Counted from the first letter of the stretch, positions 43,801 through 51,515 are shown. The stretch: DNA of 64,000 nt from Gp7-AA6 sp036001245 (GCA_036001245.1 DASYUL010000132.1:59709-123708), one strand, 5' to 3'. Made by a program: numbers and translations. The notes: generated by a model from the sequence alone, not told the origin.

Positions 43801-44518
43801 GGTCGTCCTCGATCAGTTCGTGACGTCAGCCGAAGACAAGTGGCAGCAGACCTCCCGGCTCGGACTCCTCTTGCCGCACGGGTATGAAGGCCAGGGACCC
43901 GAGCACTCGAGCGCGCGCATCGAGCGCTATCTTCAGCTCTGCGCCGAGGACAACCTCCAGGTCTGCAACGTCACGACGCCAGCGCAGTACTTCCACCTGC
44001 TGCGGCGTCAGATGCGCCAGCCGCTCGCAAAGCCCCTCGTTCTCTTCACCCCGAAGAGCCTGTTGCGGTTCCCGCCGTCGTTCTCACCGCTCGACGAGCT
44101 CACCCGAGGTTCCTTCCGCACGGTCGTCGACGATCCGGAGGTCGCCGACCAGTCGATCGTCTCGCGCGTGCTCCTCTGCAGCGGCAAGATCTACTACGAC
44201 CTGCGCGCGGCGCGCGAACAGCGGAAGGCGAACGCTGTCGCGATCGTGCGCGTCGAGCAGCTCTACCCGTTCCCTGCGGACGCGCTGCGGGAGACCCTCG
44301 GGCGCTACGCGTCCGCCCGGGACTTCGTGTGGGTGCAGGAGGAGCCGCAGAACATGGGCGCTTGGTCGTTCATCCGCCCGAGGCGCGACGAGTTCCTGCC
44401 CGCCGGAGCGGCCTTCTGGTACGCCGGCCGCGCGCCGTCCGCGTCGCCCGCTACAGGCAGCTCCGCCGTGCACAAACGGGAGCTCGAGCAGCTGATCTCG
44501 GAAGCGTTCGGACGCTGA
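40859..44518 (+). CDS. kgd: multifunctional 2-oxoglutarate dehydrogenase E1 with fused E2 catalytic domain (OdhA/Kgd type)
   Basis: A 1219-residue fusion. Residues 1-45 are the OGDH N-terminal segment (LYARYRQSPDSVDEEWRQFF). After a Pro/Ala-rich linker comes an acyltransferase domain (~105-335) ending in TSTYDHRIVQG with the catalytic His, and then the thiamine-diphosphate E1 (~350-1219) with LGLTHRGRLN, ITHGDAAFAGQG and GFRRHGHSEGDEP. There is no lipoyl domain. It decarboxylates 2-oxoglutarate in the TCA cycle and may transfer succinyl groups as in actinobacterial OdhA. At residues ~818-832 a heptamer array (43321-43348) encodes SSAHGSRPTAHD in an inter-domain loop. GTG start. Confidence 0.94.
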   Translation: MATEKTADLAEDLLAEFGDNASYVADLYARYRQSPDSVDEEWRQFFRERLGEPATAPAPSPVRPEPTVAPRPAPSAPPQAAAAAPGAPAAPARAEEFQPLRGGALRIAENMEASLSVPTATSQRQVPIRLAEENRLLVNEYRTGNDEPKISFTHLVAWAIVQAFKSFPRLNDAYDDSGGAPVRVKRDEIRFGLAVDVEKSDGSRTLLVPNIKGVERMTFGEFAAAADDVVRRARTGKLQVSDFEGTTVSLTNPGTLGTTASVPRLMPGQGVIVATGAMGYPAEFAAMAPETISQLAVSKVVTLTSTYDHRIVQGAESGAFLARIEDLLLGKDGFYESAFRDLAIPHAPYRWSVDRNPVFARREEIEKQARVLELINAYRVRGHLIADVDPLRMIPVQHHPELDLETYGLTIWDLDREFWTGGLKGGEHMALREIIRVMRRVYCGKVGIEYRFISNPAEKEWIRQRVGAPPDPLPPDMRKRIFAKLLAAETFERFLGTKYLGQRRYSIEGCETAVVLLDQLVEGAGERGVEEVTLGLTHRGRLNILANVVGNSTERIFASFEGSVHPDFPADEGDVKYHQGAQGIHDTPSGRKVAITVPSNPSHLEAVDPVIEGMVRAKQDRRGRGPEAWERVLAVITHGDAAFAGQGMVAEVFNLAQLSGFRTGGSIHLVVNNQIGFTTPPAEGRSSLYSTDVAKINQVPIFHINGDDPEAAYRVLRISLDYRQEFHKDVVLDLIGFRRHGHSEGDEPTYTQPLMYKRIQEHPGVRALYARRLVKEGVLTEAEVSEMEERQKATYEQALAAAKEIATREKAEAEPGSGPSSAHGSRPTAHDVETGVPRETLSRIGRVLTTVPPGFHLNPKMVSQLARRAKMAEGAQPLDWSTAEALAFGSLLLEGTPIRLTGQDTSRGTFSQRHIVFHDTTTGEKWTPLSELEPKRATLAVYDSPLSEVSVLGFEYGYSVESPETLDLWEAQYGDFANGAQVVLDQFVTSAEDKWQQTSRLGLLLPHGYEGQGPEHSSARIERYLQLCAEDNLQVCNVTTPAQYFHLLRRQMRQPLAKPLVLFTPKSLLRFPPSFSPLDELTRGSFRTVVDDPEVADQSIVSRVLLCSGKIYYDLRAAREQRKANAVAIVRVEQLYPFPADALRETLGRYASARDFVWVQEEPQNMGAWSFIRPRRDEFLPAGAAFWYAGRAPSASPATGSSAVHKRELEQLISEAFGR
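43321..43348. repeat. heptamer array inside the 2-oxoglutarate dehydrogenase gene, unit GGCTCAC
   Basis: Four units (GGCTCAC, GGCTCAC, GGCCTAC, GGCTCAC) in the loop between E1 subdomains. At 28 bp it is not a multiple of three, so flanking bases must compensate to keep frame. Confidence 0.8.
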
Positions 44519-44553
44519 AGGACGAGAGCCCTACCACCGAGTTCGTCCTTTGC

Positions 44554-44745
44554 GTGAAGGATGGCGGCCATCCCGAATCGCTCGAGGTTCGGAAGATTTA
44601 CCGCGTCCTACCTGACACGGATGCGCTGAGCCACGGTCGGATCCGAGTCGTCGATGAATCGGGCAAGGATTACTTGTACCCTGAGGATCTCTTCGTGCCG
44701 ATCGAGGTTCCGACCGCCGCCCGTCCAGCGTTCCCCGGCGCCTGA
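44554..44745 (+). CDS. small conserved acidic protein, unknown function
   Basis: The conserved-looking frame reads FVLCVKDGG, SLEVRKIYRVLPD, RIRVVDESGKDYLYPEDLFVPIEVP and ends at 44745. This pattern (short beta-rich, ~70 residues, DESG-D-YLYP) matches small uncharacterised bacterial proteins I have seen, but without a function. The only standard start in that core is the GTG at 44554; it would drop the FVLC strand, and no ATG, GTG or TTG lies between it and the end of kgd. A non-standard start or re-initiation near 44515 is possible. It follows kgd by at most 35 bp. Confidence 0.55.
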   Translation: MKDGGHPESLEVRKIYRVLPDTDALSHGRIRVVDESGKDYLYPEDLFVPIEVPTAARPAFPGA

Positions 44746-44755
44746 CGCTCCGGGC

Positions 44756-45619
44756 TCACTTCCGCCGCTTCGGCCGCATCTTCTCGAGCGCTTCCTTGAA
44801 GACCTCCCGCGGAATCTTGCGGTAGTCGGAGAATTCGCCGGCGCCGGCGAGCCACTCGCCGCCGTCCATCGTGACGCAGTCACCGGTCTGGTACGGGCAC
44901 AGGTCGGAGAGCAGGAACACCGCGAGGTTCGCGAGCTCCTTCGGAGTCCCGAAGCGGCCGAGGGGAATCCGCTCCAGCGTGTTCTTCTCCGCCTCGGGGA
45001 ATGCGACGAGCCGCGACCACGCGCCCTCCGTCGGGATCGGTCCCGGCGCGACGGCGTTCAACCGGATCCCGGCCTCTCCCCACTCCACCGCGAGCGAGCG
45101 CGTCATCGCGAGCACTCCGGCCTTGGCGCAGGCGGAGGGGAGAGCGAACCCCGTTCCGGTCCAGGCGTAGGTCGTCACGACGGAGACGATCGAGCCGGGT
45201 GCCTTGCGCTCGAGTAGGTGCCTCCCGACCGCGAGCGTGCAGTACACGGAGCCGTGGAGAACGGTCCGCACGACTGCGTCGAAGCCATTGGGCGTCAGGT
45301 CCTCCGAGGTGATGAGGAAATTTCCCGCCGCGTTGTTGACGAGCGAGTCGATCTTTCCGAACCGCGCGATCGCGTGCGAAACCATCGCGTCGACCTCCGC
45401 CGGCTCGCGCACGTCCGCCGGATGAACGTCGACTTCGCCCCCCTCGCGCGCCACGCCTCGAATTTCCTCCGCGGCCTTCTCGAGCCGATCGAGCGTCCTC
45501 CCGCCGATCGTCACCTTGCCGCCGTAGGAGGCGAACTTCTTCGCCATCTCGAGGCCGAGGCCGGAGCCCCCGCCGGTTACGATGATCGATCTTTCCTTGA
45601 GGATCTTCGTATCGAACAT
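44756..45619 (-). CDS. short-chain dehydrogenase, 2,4-dienoyl-CoA reductase-like
   Basis: A 287-residue SDR. NADP-binding VTGGGSGLGLEMAKKF and NNAAGNFL are present. The catalytic region TTYAWTGTGFALPSACAKAG has Lys but not the usual Y-x-x-x-K; the Tyr lies ~17 residues earlier, as in 2,4-dienoyl-CoA and trans-2-enoyl-CoA reductases. The C-terminal TMDGGEWLAG is the typical SDR end. It would remove double bases of polyunsaturated acyl-CoA with NADPH, fitting the nearby crotonase and aldehyde dehydrogenase genes. Confidence 0.86.
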   Translation of the reverse strand: MFDTKILKERSIIVTGGGSGLGLEMAKKFASYGGKVTIGGRTLDRLEKAAEEIRGVAREGGEVDVHPADVREPAEVDAMVSHAIARFGKIDSLVNNAAGNFLITSEDLTPNGFDAVVRTVLHGSVYCTLAVGRHLLERKAPGSIVSVVTTYAWTGTGFALPSACAKAGVLAMTRSLAVEWGEAGIRLNAVAPGPIPTEGAWSRLVAFPEAEKNTLERIPLGRFGTPKELANLAVFLLSDLCPYQTGDCVTMDGGEWLAGAGEFSDYRKIPREVFKEALEKMRPKRRK

Positions 45620-45630
45620 AGAAAAGCTAT

Positions 45631-45655
45631 GGGGACAGATCCCGAAGGGGTCTGC
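45631..45655. repeat. GGGGTC-type repeat, diverged copy
   Basis: GGGGACAGATCCC, GAA, GGGGTCTGC in the intergenic region between divergent SDR and dioxygenase-like genes. Confidence 0.45.
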
Positions 45656-45686
45656 TGGCCCGCTACGATAGAGACGGGAGAACGCC

Positions 45687-46289
45687 ATGGCAAACGAAAA
45701 CGTCAGCCGCCGCTCGATTCTGGCCCGGGTGCTCGCTCTGCCCGCCGCGCTGGCACTCGCGGGGCGGGAAGCCCGCGCGGAAGACGCCTGCGCACCGACC
45801 GAGTCCGACTTCAAGGGTCCGATGTATCTCGCGGGAGCGCCGCGGCGGACGGCGCTCGCCGGGCCGAAAGAGCCGGGGGAGCGCCTCCGTATCCGGGGGA
45901 CCGTTGTCGGACCGGACTGCTCGACGCCGCTTCCCCGGACGCTCCTGGACGTGTGGCAGGCGGACGCGCAAGGCGAGTACCACTGGAAGGACGAGGACTT
46001 CCGCCTGCGCGGGCAGATCTTGACGAACGAGCGCGGGGAGTACGAGCTCGAGACCATCAAGCCCGCCGGATACGGCGGCCGTCCGGCGCACATCCACTTC
46101 ACGATCTCGGCGCCGGGTCACGCACCGCTGACCACGCAGCTCTACTTCAGGGGAGATCCCCGCCTCGACCACGACGTCTGCGGCGCGGCGTGCAACTCGG
46201 ACGATCCGCACCGGATCATCGAGCTGGCGAAGGAAGCGAAGGGCCTCTCGGGGACGTTCGACGTGGTGATGACGGGGACGAGGGCCTAG
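45687..46289 (+). CDS. TAT-exported intradiol dioxygenase-like protein
   Basis: A 200-residue protein with a twin-arginine-like signal (SRRSILARVLALP). The beta-sandwich of intradiol ring-cleavage dioxygenases is evident: RIRGTVVGPDC, LDVWQADAQGEYHW and PAGYGGRPAHIHFTI. The likely iron ligands are Tyr in GEY and PAGY and two His in AHIHF. Exported stand-alone versions occur in many bacteria with unknown substrate; catechol cleavage is possible, not shown. Its TAG stop shares CTAG with the convergent next gene. Confidence 0.82.
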   Translation: MANENVSRRSILARVLALPAALALAGREARAEDACAPTESDFKGPMYLAGAPRRTALAGPKEPGERLRIRGTVVGPDCSTPLPRTLLDVWQADAQGEYHWKDEDFRLRGQILTNERGEYELETIKPAGYGGRPAHIHFTISAPGHAPLTTQLYFRGDPRLDHDVCGAACNSDDPHRIIELAKEAKGLSGTFDVVMTGTRA

Positions 46290-46723
46290 TTCGGCTTCCT
46301 CTCCGTCACCCGGACCTCGGGGATTCCGGTCTTGCGCACGAGAAAATCTTCCTCGACGTAAGGCCCGTCTCCGAGACTGATGCGCACAGCGTAGGTCCCC
46401 TCGATCGTCAGCAGAGCCGGTCCCATTACGACGGGGAACCAGATCGTCCGTCCCGCCTCGCCTTCGTAGTTCAGCTCTCCGTTGGCGTCGAGCAGCTTGT
46501 TCCCCTGCGGGTCGGCCACGGAGACCGAGAACGGGAACTTGCCGGTCTCGAGAACCTTCGCCTTGATCGCCAAGCCGATCGAGCGCATCTGCAGCGGCAG
46601 CTGCACGACCTGGATCACGTCGGAGTAGACGCCGATCAGGAGCAGCTTGCCGTTGTTCTCGAAGCGCACGTCGTCACAGAGCACGAGCGCCTCGAAGAGG
46701 ATCGGTAGACTGGAATTCTCCAT
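46286..46723 (-). CDS. conserved cytoplasmic protein, possibly DUF6941 family
   Basis: A 145-residue all-beta-looking protein beginning near ALVLCDDVRFENNGKLLLIGVYSD, a block I associate with the uncharacterised DUF6941 family. No signal peptide or membrane segment. The middle (ADPQGNKLLDANGELNYEG) resembles a carbohydrate-binding-like sandwich. It lies six bases after the aldehyde dehydrogenase stop in the same orientation, so it is probably the last gene of the moaD-moaE-crotonase-aldehyde dehydrogenase strand. Function unknown. Confidence 0.7.
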   Translation of the reverse strand: MENSSLPILFEALVLCDDVRFENNGKLLLIGVYSDVIQVVQLPLQMRSIGLAIKAKVLETGKFPFSVSVADPQGNKLLDANGELNYEGEAGRTIWFPVVMGPALLTIEGTYAVRISLGDGPYVEEDFLVRKTGIPEVRVTERKPN

Positions 46724-46729
46724 GAGCGT

Positions 46730-48199
46730 CTAGGTCAGGTCCACCCAGACAGACTTGACTTGGGTGTACTCCTCCAGCGCGTAGTGACCGCGCTCCCGGC
46801 CGAAGCCGGACTCCTTGTAGCCGCCGAAGGGGAGCCCCGGGTCGTAGAAGTTGTACGCGTTGACCCAGACGGTGCCCGCCTTCAGGGCCTTGGCCGTGCG
46901 GAGCGCCTTCTTCACGTCGCGGGTCCACACGGCGGCCGCGAGGCCGTAGATCGTCGAATTGCCGATCGCGACGGCTTCGTTCTCGTCTTTGAAGGTCAGA
47001 GTCGCGAGCACCGGGCCGAAGATCTCCTCGCGGGCGATCCGCATGTCGGGGGTGACGCCGTCGAAGACCGTCGCCTCGAAGAACGCGCCCTTGCCGTCGA
47101 CCGCTGCACGGTTGCCGCCGGCGACGAGCTTCGCGCCTCCGCTCTTCCCACTCTCGACGTACGCTTCCACGTTCTCGCGCTGCTTCTCGGACACGAGAGA
47201 TCCCAGCCGGGTCTTCGGATGGAGTGGATCCGCCGGGACCATCTTCTTCGCGCGGTCGACGACCTTTTCCAGAAGCGCATCGTGGGCTGCCTCCTCGATG
47301 AGCAGCCGCGATCCGGCGGAGCAGAGTTCCCCCTTGCCGTAGAAGATCGCGTTGATCGCGCCTTTCGCCGCGGCGTCGAGGTCGGCGTCGGCGAAGACGA
47401 CGTTCGGAGACTTGCCACCGAGCTCCATCGACACGCGTTTCATCGTGCCGGCGGCCGCGCGAAGAATCTTCTTGCCTGTCTCCGTCTCCCCGGTGAAGGA
47501 GATCTTGTCGATCCCCGGGTGCTCCGCCATCGCGGCGCCGATCGAGGCGCCAGGTCCCGGCACGACGTTGAAGGCCCCCGGCGGAAGGCCCGCTTCGCGC
47601 AGCAGGTCGGCGAAGAGGAGCACGGTCAGCGGGGTGAGAGACGCCGGCTTGAGAACCACCGTGTTGCCGAGAGCGAGCGCCGGGGCGATCTTCCACATCG
47701 CCTGGAGGAGCGGGAAGTTCCAGGGCGTGATCGCGCCGACGACGCCGACCGGCTCGCGAAGCGTCAGGAGCATCGCGTCGGGTCGTGCGGGAAAGGTGTC
47801 GCCGTAGAGCTTGTCGGCGGACTCGCCGAAGTACGAGAGCGCCTCCGCGGCCACGGGCATGTCGATCTTCGCCGACTCGAAGATCGGCTTTCCGTTGTCG
47901 AGCGTCTCGACGCGGCCGAACTCCTCGGCGCGCGAAAGGAGCATCTCCGCGGCCTTCATCAAGATCCGCCCGCGCTCGCGCGGCTTCATCGACGCCCACG
48001 GTCCCGACTCGAAGGCGTCGCGCGCCGCCTTTACGGCGCGGTCGAGGTCCTCGCGCCCGGCCTCCGCCACCTCGGCGAGCGGCTCGCCCGTGGCGGGGTT
48101 CGTCGTCCAGAACCGTTTGCCCGAAGCGGACGGCACGAACTCGCCACCAATGAAGAGGTCGGTCTTGAGCGACTGCGCCGGAACCGTCTCTGTCGCCAC
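46730..48199 (-). CDS. aldehyde dehydrogenase
   Basis: A 489-residue NAD(P)-dependent ALDH. The catalytic Cys is Cys293 in GELCSAGSRL and the general base Glu259 in SMELGGKSPNV; TPWNFPLLQAMWKIAPAL and FTGETETGKK bind cofactor. It most resembles betaine-aldehyde/phenylacetaldehyde-type enzymes, oxidising an aldehyde to its acid. GTG start abuts the crotonase stop, so the two are translated from one mRNA; this may place the enzymes in one degradation route. Confidence 0.92.
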   Translation of the reverse strand: MATETVPAQSLKTDLFIGGEFVPSASGKRFWTTNPATGEPLAEVAEAGREDLDRAVKAARDAFESGPWASMKPRERGRILMKAAEMLLSRAEEFGRVETLDNGKPIFESAKIDMPVAAEALSYFGESADKLYGDTFPARPDAMLLTLREPVGVVGAITPWNFPLLQAMWKIAPALALGNTVVLKPASLTPLTVLLFADLLREAGLPPGAFNVVPGPGASIGAAMAEHPGIDKISFTGETETGKKILRAAAGTMKRVSMELGGKSPNVVFADADLDAAAKGAINAIFYGKGELCSAGSRLLIEEAAHDALLEKVVDRAKKMVPADPLHPKTRLGSLVSEKQRENVEAYVESGKSGGAKLVAGGNRAAVDGKGAFFEATVFDGVTPDMRIAREEIFGPVLATLTFKDENEAVAIGNSTIYGLAAAVWTRDVKKALRTAKALKAGTVWVNAYNFYDPGLPFGGYKESGFGRERGHYALEEYTQVKSVWVDLT

Positions 48200-49036
48200 T
48201 TACCGGCCTTTGAACTTCGGGACCCGCTTCTCCTGGTTCGCCGCGATGCCCTCTTTGGCGTCGTCGCTCTGGAACAGGAGCTGCTGGAGCTCCCGTTCGA
48301 CGGCGAGCGCGGACTCGAGCGGCAGATCCCAGCCGGTCTGCACCGAGCGTTTGATGCGGCCGACCGCCTTCGCCGCCTTGTTCGGCGGTACGAACTGGCG
48401 CGCGTAGTCCATGACCTGCTCCCACCACTCCTCGGCCGTTGCGTCGATGACCTGATTGACGAGGCCGAGATCGTGGGCCTCCTCGAACGAGAACGTGTTG
48501 CCGGTGATCATGAGCTCGATCGCCCGGGACTTTCCGATGAGCTTGGCGAGACGGGCCGTGCCGCCCGTGCCGGGAAGGACCCCCAGCGTGACCTCGGGCA
48601 GCCCGATTTTTCCGGCGTCCTTTCGCGCGATGCGGATGTCGGCCGCCATCGCGATCTCGAGGCCGCCGCCGACCGTGTGGCCGTTCAGCGCGGCGATCAC
48701 GAGCTTGGGCGTGTGCTCGAGCCGGAGCAGGGTCTCGTTGGCGTGCAGGCAGAAGAAATACTTGAAGCCCGGCGTGACGGCGTTCAGCATCCCGATGTTG
48801 GCGCCGGCCGAGAAGAACCGGTCGCCCTTGCCGCGCAGGACGATGACGTGGACGTCGTCGTCGAAACGGGCCTTGAGAATCGCGTCGTCGAGCTGGCGCA
48901 TCAGCGCGTAGGTGTAGGTGTTGGCCGGCGGATCATCCATCTCGACGACCGCGATGCCGCCATCGGCGCGGTAGTGGACGATCTCCTGCCCGACCTCCGG
49001 GCTCGTCCAGTCGCGTGTTTGAACCGGTGTGCTCAT
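48200..49036 (-). CDS. enoyl-CoA hydratase/isomerase (crotonase family)
   Basis: A 278-residue crotonase. The oxyanion hole is formed by FSAGANIGML and ALNGHTVGGGLEIAMAADI; a catalytic-region Glu lies in GLPEVTLGVLPGTGGTARL. These fit hydration of 2-enoyl-CoA in beta-oxidation. An N-terminal ~25-residue extension (PVQTRDWTSPEVGQEIVHY) is present. It is directly followed by the aldehyde dehydrogenase and preceded at 15 bp by moaE on the same strand. Confidence 0.9.
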   Translation of the reverse strand: MSTPVQTRDWTSPEVGQEIVHYRADGGIAVVEMDDPPANTYTYALMRQLDDAILKARFDDDVHVIVLRGKGDRFFSAGANIGMLNAVTPGFKYFFCLHANETLLRLEHTPKLVIAALNGHTVGGGLEIAMAADIRIARKDAGKIGLPEVTLGVLPGTGGTARLAKLIGKSRAIELMITGNTFSFEEAHDLGLVNQVIDATAEEWWEQVMDYARQFVPPNKAAKAVGRIKRSVQTGWDLPLESALAVERELQQLLFQSDDAKEGIAANQEKRVPKFKGR

Positions 49037-49051
49037 GCCGAACCTCCCAGT

Positions 49052-49480
49052 TTACGGACCGGCGATCGTATCAGGCCGGGTCGGATCGACCCACTCCGAC
49101 GACCCGTCCGGATGGATCTCCCGCTTCCAGATCGGAACGCTCTTTTTGATGCGCTCGATCGCGGCGCGGCACGCCGCAAAGGCTTCGTCGCGGTGCGGTG
49201 CGGCGGCGACGATCGCGACCGACGGCTCGCCGACTGCGAGTCTCCCGACCCGGTGCCGGATCCGAAGGCGCGCCCGCGGCCACTCCGCCGCGAGCGACCG
49301 TGCGATCCGCGCCATCTCCGACTCCGCCATCTCTCCGTAGGCCTCGTACTCGATCGCGACCGTCGGGCGTCCGTCACTCTCGTTGCGCACGACGCCGACG
49401 AAGACGCAGACCGCGCCGTCGGAGGGGCGGGCGTCCGCGAGAAACGTGGCGACGTCGATCGGCTCCGAGGTCAGGTACAT
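49052..49480 (-). CDS. moaE: molybdopterin synthase catalytic subunit
   Basis: A 142-residue MoaE that, with thiocarboxylated MoaD, inserts sulfur into precursor Z (cPMP) to give molybdopterin. GAVCVFVGVVRNESDGR, LEYEAYGEMAE-type (IEYEAYGEMAE) and HRVGRLAVGEPSVAI are characteristic; the catalytic Lys lies in KKSVPIWKRE. The C-terminal segment SSEWVD follows. Start abuts the stop of moaD; the pair forms the promoter-proximal part of a leftward operon. Confidence 0.94.
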   Translation of the reverse strand: MYLTSEPIDVATFLADARPSDGAVCVFVGVVRNESDGRPTVAIEYEAYGEMAESEMARIARSLAAEWPRARLRIRHRVGRLAVGEPSVAIVAAAPHRDEAFAACRAAIERIKKSVPIWKREIHPDGSSEWVDPTRPDTIAGP

Positions 49481-49726
49481 TCAGCCCCCTGCGACTGGGG
49501 GCAGGAACGCGACCTCGTCCCCCTCCGCGAGAATGGTATCGGGGGCGACGTACTCCCGGTTGACCGCCGCCGGCGGTATCGTGGGGAATCGGCTGAACGC
49601 CGGGACACTCCGCGCGAGATCCGTCCAGAGGTCCTCGACCCGGCTCCCCTCGGGCAGCTCCCGCGGCTCCTCTTTGCGCCCGGCGGCGTCGCGGAAGGAC
49701 GCGAAGTAGAGGACGCGAACCTGCAT
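49481..49726 (-). CDS. moaD: molybdopterin synthase sulfur-carrier subunit
   Basis: An 81-residue beta-grasp (ubiquitin-like) protein ending in the required Gly-Gly (PPVAGG), whose terminal carboxylate is converted to a thiocarboxylate and donates sulfur in molybdopterin synthase. LYFASFRDAAG is the typical first strand and LAEGDEVAFLPP the last. ATG at 49726. It is divergent from the TetR regulator; the operator-like palindrome at 49770 lies in the shared promoter region. Confidence 0.92.
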   Translation of the reverse strand: MQVRVLYFASFRDAAGRKEEPRELPEGSRVEDLWTDLARSVPAFSRFPTIPPAAVNREYVAPDTILAEGDEVAFLPPVAGG

Positions 49727-49761
49727 CGCAGCGGCAGTTTACCTTCCGCTTCAGCGGTCGT

Positions 49762-49791
49762 TTGACAGCTGACCGACCGGTCAGTTACGGT
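49762..49791 (+). promoter_or_regulatory. promoter and operator of the TetR gene
   Basis: TTGACA (49762-49767) is a perfect -35; TACGGT (49786-49791) is a weak -10 at 18 bp. Between them lies TGACCG-AC-CGGTCA (49770-49783), a perfect 6-bp inverted repeat typical of TetR-family operators. Binding would block RNA polymerase, suggesting autorepression and perhaps control of the divergent moaDE strand. Confidence 0.6.
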
Positions 49792-50467
49792 GGCGCGCGT
49801 GAGTGGCCGGGTCCCCGAACGTCGAGCACAGCGTCGGCTCGCGCTGCTCAAAGCGGCGTTCCGCGAAGTCGCGGAGAAGGGTTTTGCCGACGTCACGCTC
49901 GACGACATCGCCCGGCGGGCCTCGGTCTCGAAGGGCGTCACGCTCTACTACTTCTCTTCGAAAGAGGACCTCTTCCGGCGGCTGTTCGCGTGGCTCGTCG
50001 ATTCCATCCACGAACGCATGCGCGAAGCGGTGTCGTCGGCCGGCGGGTCCGCCGAAAGGGTCCACGCTCTCGTCGCGATCACGTTTCCCTCGCCGTCGAA
50101 GAACCGCGCATTCTTCCGCGCGTTCGTCGACTTCTGCGGGCTCGCCGCGCGCCGCGACGGTTTCCGCGAGGTGATGGAACGTTTCTACCGGGGCTGTCGG
50201 GAGATCGACCGCGAGATCGTACGCAATGGAATGCGGCGCGGCGACTTCGCCGTGCGGGACGTGGACGCGGCCGCATCGACCGTGCGCGCGATCTTCGACG
50301 GGCTCATGATGCAGTGGCTCGCGGAGAGTGACCTGGAGGGCTCCTTCTCGACTTACCGGGAGCGGTGTGAGCTCCAGCTGCTCCGGTATTTGGGGGCGGG
50401 ATCTGACCCCCTGCGGGGATCAGACCCCGCGACGAAAGAGGCCGCCGTAGAATCACCCGCGTCATGA
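49790..50467 (+). CDS. TetR/AcrR-family transcriptional regulator with repeat-derived C-terminus
   Basis: A 225-residue regulator. The helix-turn-helix is TLDDIARRASVSKGVTLYYFSSKEDLF (about residues 36-62, central motif SKGVTLYYFSSK). The ligand-binding domain (~70-200) is mostly helical, without a recognised specificity. From residue ~203 the sequence GAGSDPLRGSDPATK is encoded by a GGGGTC-type hairpin repeat (50398-50428), so the natural C-terminus has been extended. GTG at 49790. The stop overlaps ispH by four bases. The inverted repeat at 49770-49783 is its probable operator. Confidence 0.87.
   Translation: MARVSGRVPERRAQRRLALLKAAFREVAEKGFADVTLDDIARRASVSKGVTLYYFSSKEDLFRRLFAWLVDSIHERMREAVSSAGGSAERVHALVAITFPSPSKNRAFFRAFVDFCGLAARRDGFREVMERFYRGCREIDREIVRNGMRRGDFAVRDVDAAASTVRAIFDGLMMQWLAESDLEGSFSTYRERCELQLLRYLGAGSDPLRGSDPATKEAAVESPAS
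50398..50428. repeat. GGGGTC-type hairpin repeat in the tetR 3' end
   Basis: GGGATCTGACCCC (50398-50410), CTGC, GGGGATCAGACCCC (50415-50428). Arms pair over 13 bp with two mismatches. Confidence 0.72.
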
Positions 50468-51462
50468 GCGCCGCGTCCGGGCCTGCGTTTCCGAAGCGGA
50501 TCGTCCTCGCGGCGCCGCGCGGGTTTTGCGCCGGAGTGGTGCGCGCGATCGACGTCGTAGATCTCGCGCTCGAGTACGTCGAGCCGCCGCTCTACGTCCG
50601 TCGGGAGATCGTGCACAACCTCCACGTCGTTCGAGGATTCGAGAAGCGCGGCGTGCGCTTCGTCGAAGAGCTCGACGAAGTGCCGGACGGCGCCACGGTT
50701 ATCTTCTCGGCCCACGGAATCGCTCCGCGCGTGCGCGAGGACGCGGCGCTTCGGGGACTCCACGTCATCGACGCGACCTGTCCGCTCGTGACCAAGGTCC
50801 ATCTGGAGGCGATCCGGTTCGCCCGGCTCGGGTACCGGATCATCCTGATCGGGCATCCGAACCACGAAGAGGTCGAGGGCACGATGGGGGAGGCGAACTC
50901 CCGGATCACGCTCGTCTCGTCGGTCGCCGAGGCCGAGACGGTCACGGTCGAAGACCCGAGCCGCGTCGCGTACATCACACAGACGACCCTCTCGATGGAG
51001 GACACGCGCCCGATCGTCGAGGCGTTGAACCGGCGCTTCCCGGCGATTGCGGGACCGGCGAAGGCCGACATCTGCTACGCCACGCAGAACCGCCAGCTCG
51101 CGGTCCGGGCGCTCGCGCGCCAGACGCCGGTGATTCTCGTGATCGGCTCGAAGAATTCCTCCAACTCGAACCGGCTCGTCGAGGAGGCGGAGATCGCGGG
51201 CGCTCGCGCATATCTCGTCGATGACGCGTCGGGCGTCGAGGTGTCATGGCTCGCGGGAGCGCCGGCTGTCGGCGTGACCTCGGGCGCGTCGGCGCCGGAG
51301 TTTCTCGTCGAGGAGGTGATCGCGCACTTGAAGTCGCTCGGCGCGGAGGAGGTCGAAGACCTCGTCACCGTCGAAGAAGACGTGCACTTCCCGCTTCCCG
51401 GCGAGCTTCTCGAGGCGCGGTCGCGCCGGGGCGGGGACGCGCTGCGGACGACTCCGGTTTAG
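50464..51462 (+). CDS. ispH: 4-hydroxy-3-methylbut-2-enyl diphosphate reductase
   Basis: A 332-residue IspH, last enzyme of the MEP isoprenoid pathway, reducing HMBPP to IPP and DMAPP with a [4Fe-4S] cluster. The three cluster Cys are Cys22 (PRGFCAGV), Cys106 (DATCPLV) and Cys204 (DICYATQNRQ). HNLHVV, SAHG and a catalytic Glu region in GHPNHEEVEGT and the SSNSNRLVE substrate-binding motif are all present. Four-base overlap with the tetR stop. Confidence 0.96.
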   Translation: MSAASGPAFPKRIVLAAPRGFCAGVVRAIDVVDLALEYVEPPLYVRREIVHNLHVVRGFEKRGVRFVEELDEVPDGATVIFSAHGIAPRVREDAALRGLHVIDATCPLVTKVHLEAIRFARLGYRIILIGHPNHEEVEGTMGEANSRITLVSSVAEAETVTVEDPSRVAYITQTTLSMEDTRPIVEALNRRFPAIAGPAKADICYATQNRQLAVRALARQTPVILVIGSKNSSNSNRLVEEAEIAGARAYLVDDASGVEVSWLAGAPAVGVTSGASAPEFLVEEVIAHLKSLGAEEVEDLVTVEEDVHFPLPGELLEARSRRGGDALRTTPV

Positions 51463-51483
51463 GCCGAGCGTGGCTTGCTCACC

Positions 51484-51515
51484 ACCCTCACCCCCGCCCT
51501 CTCCCAGGGGGAGTG
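51484..51515. repeat. CCCTCACCCC-type intergenic repeat
   Basis: ACCCTCACCCCCGCCCTCTCCC followed by AGGGGGAG: a GC-rich stem similar to the one at 39336, in the 90-bp gap between ispH and the SDR. Confidence 0.4.
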
